Positions 57,591-64,000 of a stretch of 64,000 bases of DNA are shown here, in pieces. Origin of the DNA: Amyloporia xantha (lineage: Eukaryota; Basidiomycota; Agaricomycetes; Polyporales; Adustoporiaceae). Where the stretch lies: contig JAYKKR010000046.1 of NCBI GenBank assembly GCA_036971615.1, positions 124,001 to 188,000 on the forward strand, read 5' to 3'. How positions within the stretch are numbered: the stretch's first letter is position 1; each line of letters starts with the position of its first letter. Made by a program: the position numbers and the translations under genes. The notes beneath the pieces were generated by a model that was not told the DNA's origin, ran no database searches, and was given only the letters and a program-made list of their open reading frames with translations.

Positions 57591-60371
57591 CTATGCGGAC
57601 GATGTGCCGCGCTGTGAGTCCTCCCCCTGCTGTTCTCCACCAGTCGCAATTTTGTGAACATCCGCGGCCTGGATTGAAACTCGCGTCACCGCGGTCGTGC
57701 TTGGATCCCGTGTTTGAACACTGTCCTGGCTGATGTTGCTCGCGAGGGCGGCGGTAGAAGTCGCGCGCGAAGCCGCGCTTTGGAACAAGGGCTCTGGCAC
57801 ATAGGCCCGTCGAGCGCTGAGGTCCAGGACTTGCTTGCGGATGCCCTCCATCTGCCCCGCGTACCCGTCAATCTGCGCAGAGATGGTGTCCAGCGAGGCT
57901 TGCATGCTCGATGCGTTGAGGGACTGCTGCACCTTCTTGAACTCCTCGCGAAGGTTGATGATTGACGCTTGGAGGTGCTCGGGCTCGATGGAGGCGACCG
58001 CGCTGTTCAGTGCGTTGACCTGCGCACTTACCGTCTCGACGCGCGTGTCGAGATTCTCCATGGACTCTTCCATGTTCTCCTGTTGCTCCTCCACCTGCAA
58101 GACGCGCGCCTCGATAGCGCTCCCAGCAACCTCGACCGCACCCATGCGCTCGGTCAAGCTCTCGAGCAGGACACGCGCCTCGCCCGTGCCCCCGCAACCT
58201 CCACTGCCGCCAAGCGCTCCGTCAAGCTCGCGACATCCTCCTCATAGTCTCCAAACGATGTTTGGACCTTCTCCATGAGGAAGTCCCTGAGCTGCACGGC
58301 AACTTCGGTGACCGTGTCTTCCATCTTCTCCAGGGGCACTATGGCAGCCTCATGCCTCCTCGCGATGTCCTCGAGCATGGCGACCTTTTCTTGCAAGGCC
58401 ACGACCGTCTCCTTCAGCTGCGCGGTCTCCGTTTGGTCCTTGGCGAGCTGCTCGTGGGAGGCCTCGGAGTGTGTCTCGCGCGCGCGATGGGCCTCCTGGT
58501 TGGTCTCCGCAAGACCGCGGTCCTCCTCTTCGCGCGCAATGGGACTTTGCTGCGGCTCGTCGAACCTTTCGAGTTGGTGATGCTCCCACTGGTTCTCCTG
58601 GTCCTTGAGGTAGACGTAGGCGGGCGGTGTGGGGTCACGGCGAGATGGCGCGGTCTTGGGCTTCTTCGCGCGGCTGGGCCCTGCAACTGGCTCTACTGGG
58701 TCCTCGGCGTCGATGTCGAGCGGCGGTGAGGTGCGCTCAAGGCGACTGTCTCGTTTTGGCCGCGTCTTCTTCACCGCACCGCGAGTTGGTTTGCCGGCGG
58801 TTTTCTTCGCCTGAGCCAACTCGGCCTCATACTCCTCGAATAGCTGGCCGTTGGGGAGTATGTTCTTGTTGTCACTGTTCTGGTGCAAGAAGCCCAGGTC
58901 TTTCACCCAGACGGTCCATGCCGGCGGCGCAACCTTGTCGCGGATGCATTTCTGCGCGTATTCTTGAAACGCTTTTGCGGTGTCCGTCGCGGTCTGGTGG
59001 CCAGTGATCGCCTTGCCGTTGGGTCGCCGAGGAACCAGAGAGCACTTGCCCTTGTTGCGCGCGCAGTACATGCAGCGCCCGAAGTGTGATGTCGCGACCA
59101 TGCACACCTTTTTGGCCTGCGCGCATACACCACAGCTGACGACCTACAGACCAGCAGGTGAGCGTAAAACAATCGCGACGATGCAATGACTTACAGATTT
59201 CACTGCTACTGCAGACGCCTCTTCGATCCTTGCAGCCTCTGCAGCGGCCCTTGTGGTGTGCTCAGGCTGCTTCTCCTTGGTGCGTGCGGACCGGCGCGGC
59301 GCATTCTTGCCTGCGGTCGTCTTCTCGCCGTTGCGCGGAGGCGGCGCGTCCTCCTCGTCCTCGTCGTTGTCCTCCTCCTCGTCCTCCTTGTCCCCATTCT
59401 CATCGTCCTCCTCTTCTTCCTCGTCGCGTCCACCCACCACTTCCACCTCCACCTCTTCCTCACGTGCCCGCTTCTTGCCTTTTGCATTTGACGGCTTCTT
59501 TTTTCAGGTAGCGGCGGCACCCTCACACAATCCAGAACGATTGGACTGTCGTCCGAGTCGACGAGCGGCCTCTTCAGGGATGGCCGGACAACCGGGCGCT
59601 TCATGCGAGGGGGCGCATTTACTGGGGGCAACGCGAACCGCGGTTTTGTCCTCTTGGGCTGCTGTGTTGTCTCCATAGAGGCCGCGGTGGGCTGCGCTGT
59701 GGGTGCCGCTGGTGGGGGTGTGCGCGATTGGGTGGCAGCGTCTGCCTGAGCGGAGGGCTTTGCTGCCTTGCTCTTCGCGGTCTCGCTGTCCTGGTGCGCA
59801 TCCGACTTCCGTTTCTGGACAGGGACGCGCGACGTCGATGCTTCCGGCGTCGGAGCTTGCGCAAGCGTCTCGCGCGCCGCTGGAGGAGCTCCTGCTGTGA
59901 AAGATGTTAGCATTTGTCAGTGGCCTCGACAACTGACATGCACTGTGCTTACCTCTCTTGGCCCACCACTGATCGTTCCCCAGCTCCACCTCCTGAGTTG
60001 GCCCAGGGATGACGAAGTTCTTCATGCCGCTCGAGGAGATGCGAGGATCGTCGACTCTGATGTTGCGGAGGTCGGCGCCGTTGCGAGAGTCGGCGTACTC
60101 CCTGAGTGCGCTGCACAGCAACATAGGCACGCGCAGAGACCCGCGCACATCCCGGGAGCGTCGCGGAACGCGTGCCAGCCCTTTTTCTAGAAATGAAAAA
60201 GATGTTAGCTGTTCTCATATGAGTGGCTGCTATGTACTCACAAACTCGGAGTAGAAGGACTCCTCGTAGAGCACGTAGCCTTGTGTGCCCGGGGCGGGCG
60301 CGCAGCGAGCGCGGCCGCCATACGCGCGGTCGCGGTGTCGATGGTGAGCTGGCGGACGACGGCGTCGGACA
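57591..60371 (-). CDS. gene B': homologue of gene B
   Basis: ATG 60369-60371 (MSDAVVRQLTIDTATAR). The blocks match B in order: NGADLRNIRVDDPRIS and EVELGNDQWW; a Ser/Ala-rich basic region; an acidic region (RDEEEEEDDENGDKEDEEE); the Cys cluster (CGVCAQAKKVC then RCMYCARNKGKC); and a conserved stretch with AFQEYAQKCIRDKV and ILPNGQLFEEYE. A long coiled coil follows to 57591 (VTERMGAVEVAG, EEQQENMEESMENLDTR). Exon 1 needs a one-base change in a C run to keep YVLYEESFYSEF, and another shift lies at the A run near 59505. The Cys pattern is conserved between the two copies, which argues for function. Convergent with gene D, divergent from A'. Confidence 0.65.
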
Positions 60372-60725
60372 TTTTCAGTGAGAAGCGAGGTTAGAAAAGC
60401 GAGAGAGGCTGGAGTGGCGGTGATGGTAAGAGGAAGACAGAATGAACTTGGACGCGCGCGACCTTCAAGTGCTGAACGGGTTGCGGGTTATGTCAGCAAC
60501 GCGTCAACGCGCGCTCAGGTGATCGCCGATTTTCGATCGTCTTGTCACGTGGGCGCCTGAATCGATCGCGACCTCCTATCCCAAGTCAACTGCTACGCGT
60601 CTTTGTACTCTCATCCAGTCTTTCCGCTGCAAGTAGGTGCTAATACAAATTCCTGTGCAATGTTCATAAGCTCATGAAAACAACTTAGCATTCCCACCTC
60701 GTCGCGACCACAAACACCGCGATCG
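60372..60725. promoter_or_regulatory. shared divergent promoter region B'/A'
   Basis: 354 bp between the two start codons, the counterpart of 41758-42009. No reading frame is supported inside it. Confidence 0.4.
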
Positions 60726-62119
60726 ATGAACATGGACATGGAGAACCGTGAGGACCTCGTCCACAGCTGTGATGAGTACTGACAACCCATAGGCAAATCC
60801 AATCGAAGGCGCGCACAGATCTCCCCCGACGTGCTCATGTCTGAGGCCCGCGGAACTCTTATGACTAGAGGTGAGTACAGTGATCGCGATCTCCACTTTG
60901 TGGCTGATGTTAATACGACTGATTTCCGATCTTGAAGACCGCGATTCAGTGCCCCGAGACGAGAACTCGGGTGGCCGCGCACGCACCCCGATTGATTTGG
61001 ATTTTTTGATTTGGATCCAGGTATGTCCTCATATCCACATGGAATGGGCACTTATCTAGCATTGGCGTGAAGATTTGAACCGCGCGCGAACCCCAATCGA
61101 CCTCGACCGCGACCTCGACCTCCACCGCGACCTCGACCGCGACCTCGACCTGGACCGCGACCTCCGCGACCTTGACTTCGACCGCGACCTCGACCTTGAC
61201 CGCGACCTCCGCGACCTCGACTTCGACCGCGACTTCGACCTCGACGTGCCCGACGCGGCCGCGGGAATTGTTCCAACTCACAACAATATTGTCCATCAGA
61301 GTGTGTGAGGAAGTTCCTCTTTTGGATTGAACTGATATTGATTGTAGCATTCTACCGTGACCGCTCACCTGTCGGCCTAAAAAGCGTGTTGAAGGAGGCT
61401 ATGGAGGTTATGGAACGCCATGGGAGTGAAGGCAAGTGTGTTCCATTTGATATAATAACATAGGGCGAACCTCTGATATACAGGAACAGAGCGCAGTCGC
61501 GAACGGTCGCCCATCCTTCTTGACGATTTTAGCGATGACTTCGATGAAGAACCTCAAGTAGTCGCCCGCATCAGCGCTGAGGCCAGAACCAAGAGGCAGG
61601 GTGGGGAGCGTCACGAAAACTTCAATACCCACAGCACAATTGAACGCATTGTGGACGAAGGCCATTCCAGAAGTGCTCCTCAAGTCGAGACGAGAAATAC
61701 AGATTCTGCCCCTGACGTCCATGACGCTCCGCGCCGTGATGATGTCGCGGCAGGTCATCTTGGGGAAGTAGCACCTTTGCCACCTACTTCTCTCGCCGCG
61801 CGCTACGCGCATATCAAGGATAAAATTAGCAATGGTGGGCAAATGTTTCATGTTTTTGATTCAACCATTCATCCAGCATAGGATTTCCTATCGCGACCGA
61901 GGCCACATATCTCTGCGACATGCGGCGACACGCTCGCGACCAATTGATCGCGGTCGACCATGACATCGACACGCTCAACGACATCCTCTTGTTGGAGCGG
62001 GAATTCGGCAGCACCTGAGCACAACGAGCATAAAAAGTAGGATCTCCAAGGTGGAGACGAAGTTGTGGGTGCATGGGTCTCCGTCCTGGGACGAGCACGA
62101 GGACGGTCCTCCCGAGTAG
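60726..62119 (+). CDS. gene A': homologue of gene A
   Basis: ATG 60726 (MNMDMEN) followed by a GTGAGG donor, matching the first exon of A. Internal exons repeat the RxRTPIDLD theme (60975-61020 and 61090 onward) and expand it into a long DLDRDLDL run. A large exon (about 61495-61830) has RERSPILLDDFSDDFDEE and ends YAHIKDKISNG, aligned with RYSYIKETVGQG of A. The last exon starts after CAGCATAG near 61881 (TYLCDMRRHARDQLIAVDHDIDTLND). Relative to A one base is missing near 62000; shifting there recovers SRISKVETKLWVHGSPS and the stop TAG at 62117-62119. Confidence 0.6.
61093..61245 (+). repeat. GACCGCGACCTC microsatellite in gene A'
   Basis: Six-base units (GACCTC/GACCGC) iterated over about 150 bp, reading (D-[RL])n in the plus frame of gene A'. 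The matching exons of A are not expanded. Confidence 0.8.
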
Positions 62120-62696
62120 ACGCGACTTTAGCCATGTACTTTTTCCTGCAAATTTACCATGAAGTTCACCTCCTGTATGCTTGGTATGTACCCTAGTTTG
62201 AGTTATGAAATTAGTCACTTCGGCAGTATACACATAACGGGGCCTTTCGCTACAAGTGGCCATGGTCGCGACAGCCTGAGTGGAGTTGTCGTGCTCGCGC
62301 GCGCGACTTCGCGATGGACTTTCCCAAACTCGCGGTGGCCCTCTTGCACCGTTTATCCATTGATGTTTAATGGTGCTTATGGTTGCGAGCCACTTGACGA
62401 ACTGGCAGAGTTTAGTATGGGTTGTATTCCCGGGGTGAATATGCTCTCGCGAGGTCTCTATGGTGAACTCTGCCAGTCGCGATCTTCACTATTGTTTTGC
62501 GCGAGAGCCGCGAGTATTGGCAACTAATTGTCCGCGGTGCAGGCAGATGATGGCATGTACATGAGTAAAACATGGGCAAGACTCACTTGCAATTTGATAG
62601 TCCCCACAGTGTGAAGCTGTCCGCCTGCAAGCGATTTTGGTGGGAGGACAGGGGCAGCCAGTGGGCAATTGTCGCCGAGGAAAATGTCACATGGCG
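62120..62696. other. spacer without supported gene
   Basis: Holds a perfect 12-bp inverted repeat, ACTGGCAGAGTT at 62401-62412 and AACTCTGCCAGT at 62466-62477, around a 53-base loop. A 122-codon frame (62159-62527) has no motif. Confidence 0.4.
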
Positions 62697-64000
62697 CGAG
62701 CCTGCCAGACAGAGGACAGCAGCACCTCGGCCGAGCCAGGGAGACAGGGAGGAATTGTCGCGGAAAAACAGAGCACATCGCGCGAGGCTACAGGACAGGG
62801 AACAGCAGCACCTCGGCCGAGCCAGGGAGACAGGGAGGAATTGTCGCGGAAAACAGAGCACATCGCGCGAGGCTACAGGACAGGGAACAGCAGCACCTCG
62901 GCCGAGCCAGGGAGACAGGGAGGAATTGTCGCGGGAAAACAGAGCACATCGCGCGAGGCTACAGGACAGGGAACAGCAGCACCTCGGCCGAGCCAGGGAG
63001 ACAGGGAGGAATTGTCGCGGAAAAACAGAGCACATCGCGCGAGGCTACAGGACAGGGAACAGCAGCACCTCTGCCGAGCCAGGGAGACAGGGAGGAATTG
63101 TCGCGGAAAAACAGAGCACATCGCGCGAGGCTACAGGACAGGGAACAGCAGCACCTCGGCCGAGCCAGGGAGACAGGGAGGAATTGTCGCGGGAAAACAG
63201 AGCACATCGCGCGAGGCTACAGGACAGGGAACAGCAGCACCTCGGCCGAGCCAGGGAGACAGGGAGGAATTGTCGCGGAAAACAGAGCACATCGCGCGAG
63301 GCTACAGGACAGGGAACAGCAGCACCTCGGCCGAGCCAGGGAGACAGGGAGGAATTGTCGCGGAAAAACAGAGCACATCGCGCGAGGCTACAGGACAGGG
63401 AACAGCAGCACCTCGGCCGAGCCAGGGAGACAGGGAGGAATTGTCGCGGAAAAACAGAGCACATCGCGCGAGGCTACAGGACAGGGAACAGCAGCACCTC
63501 GGCCGAGCCAGGGAGACAGGGAGGAATTGTCGCGGGAAAACAGAGCACATCGCGCGAGGCTACAGGACAGGGAACAGCAGTGCCTCGGCCGAGCCAGGGA
63601 GACAGGGAGGAATTGTCGCGGAAAAACAGAGCACATCGCGCGAGGCTACAGGACAGGGAACAGCAGCACCTCGGCCGAGCCAGGGAGACAGGGAGGAATT
63701 GTCGCGGAAAAACAGAGCACATCGCGCGAGGCTACAGGACAGGGAACAGCAGCACCTCGGCCGAGCCAGGGAGACAGGGAGGAATTGTCGCGGAAAACAG
63801 AGCACATCGCGCGAGGCTACAGGACAGGGAACAGCAGCACCTCGGCCGAGCCAGGGAGACAGGGAGGAATTGTCGCGGAAAACAGAGCACATCGCGCGAG
63901 GCTACAGGACAGGGAACAGCAGTGCCTCGGCCGAGCCAGGGAGACAGGGAGGAATTGTCGCGGACAAGCAGAGTATATCGCGCGAGCCTGTAAGCCTATA
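62697..64000. repeat. 85/86-bp minisatellite, about 15 units, runs off the window
   Basis: Unit core ACATCGCGCGAGGCTACAGG, then GGAATTGTCGCGG, recurring every 86 bases, or 85 when one A or G of the GGAAAA run is missing. Units are almost identical; variants include CTCTGCCGAG near 63068 and a TG for CA change at 63580 and 63922. Because 86 is not a multiple of three and no frame of the unit has a plus-strand stop, an artificial 473-codon frame (62572-63993) spans it. I treat this as non-coding. Confidence 0.9.

Noticed and set aside
40533..62119. Terminal inverted repeats bounding the KDZ module
   Set aside because: I compared the flanks by eye and found no matching ends or target duplication, so no borders are claimed.
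62572..63993. 473-codon ORF as a real repetitive protein gene
   Set aside because: It is open only because the repeat unit lacks stops in any phase; the reading phase changes at every unit and the minus strand is equally open.
62697..64000. Possible CRISPR array
   Set aside because: The whole 86-base unit repeats with no unique spacers, and the context is eukaryotic.

Overview
The window looks like a transposon-dense stretch of a mushroom-forming basidiomycete (Agaricomycetes). The grounds are short GT-AG introns, Plavaka-type and KDZ-type transposases, TET/JBP-like 2-oxoglutarate (2OG) oxygenases, and Copia and Ty3/Gypsy families of the kind common in that class. I see no rRNA, tRNA, CRISPR or conventional housekeeping operon. 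Family names come from motif recognition by eye, not from a database search.

1-36650 is one nested insertion complex. The oldest piece is a plus-strand Copia element (Copia-2). Its 5' LTR starts at 1795 and ends at 9405, its leader runs to 10185, its gag starts at 21404, and its gag-pol resumes at 32674 and is cut at 36650. The following are inserted into it: a 1.85-kb non-autonomous inverted-repeat element (1831-3680); a young minus-strand Copia (Copia-1, 3688-9137, identical LTRs, 5-bp target duplication); an 11.1-kb Plavaka DNA transposon (10186-21277, 13-bp inverted termini, 2-bp target duplication) carrying a DUF6532-like gene and a 2OG-Fe(II) oxygenase gene beside its transposase; an 11.2-kb minus-strand Ty3/Gypsy element (21505-32673, 4-bp target duplication) with a third, probably spliced ORF whose last exon lies in the LTR; and the LTR of a further element at 36651. 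A solo LTR of the same Gypsy family lies at 722-1760.

36651-40258 holds the 3' end of a minus-strand LTR element that lacks pol: LTR, polypurine tract, and two unrecognised reading frames. Its leader carries an array of short CGAGTAC/GTACTCG hairpins. A 166-bp tandem repeat follows.

40533-62119 is a CGCG-rich module without the usual retroelements. At its centre are a KDZ transposase (48148-51709, +) and a convergent TET/JBP-like oxygenase (51794-53047, -). A large gene of unknown function (53498-57202, +) and two tandem small paralogues (C1, C2) lie beside them. Both outer edges carry a divergently transcribed two-gene cassette in inverted orientation: A(-)B(+) on the left and B'(-)A'(+) on the right. 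A is built from repeated small exons. B encodes a Cys-rich zinc-cluster-like segment followed by an acidic and coiled-coil protein. This symmetric arrangement around a transposase plus a predicted DNA-modifying enzyme is the most interesting thing in the window.

62697-64000 is an 85/86-bp minisatellite running off the window edge. Most retroelement and Plavaka reading-frame breaks are TGA codons that fit CGA-to-TGA change. Many breaks in the A/B module are single-base shifts, mostly at homopolymers, so assembly error must be excluded before calling those genes dead.
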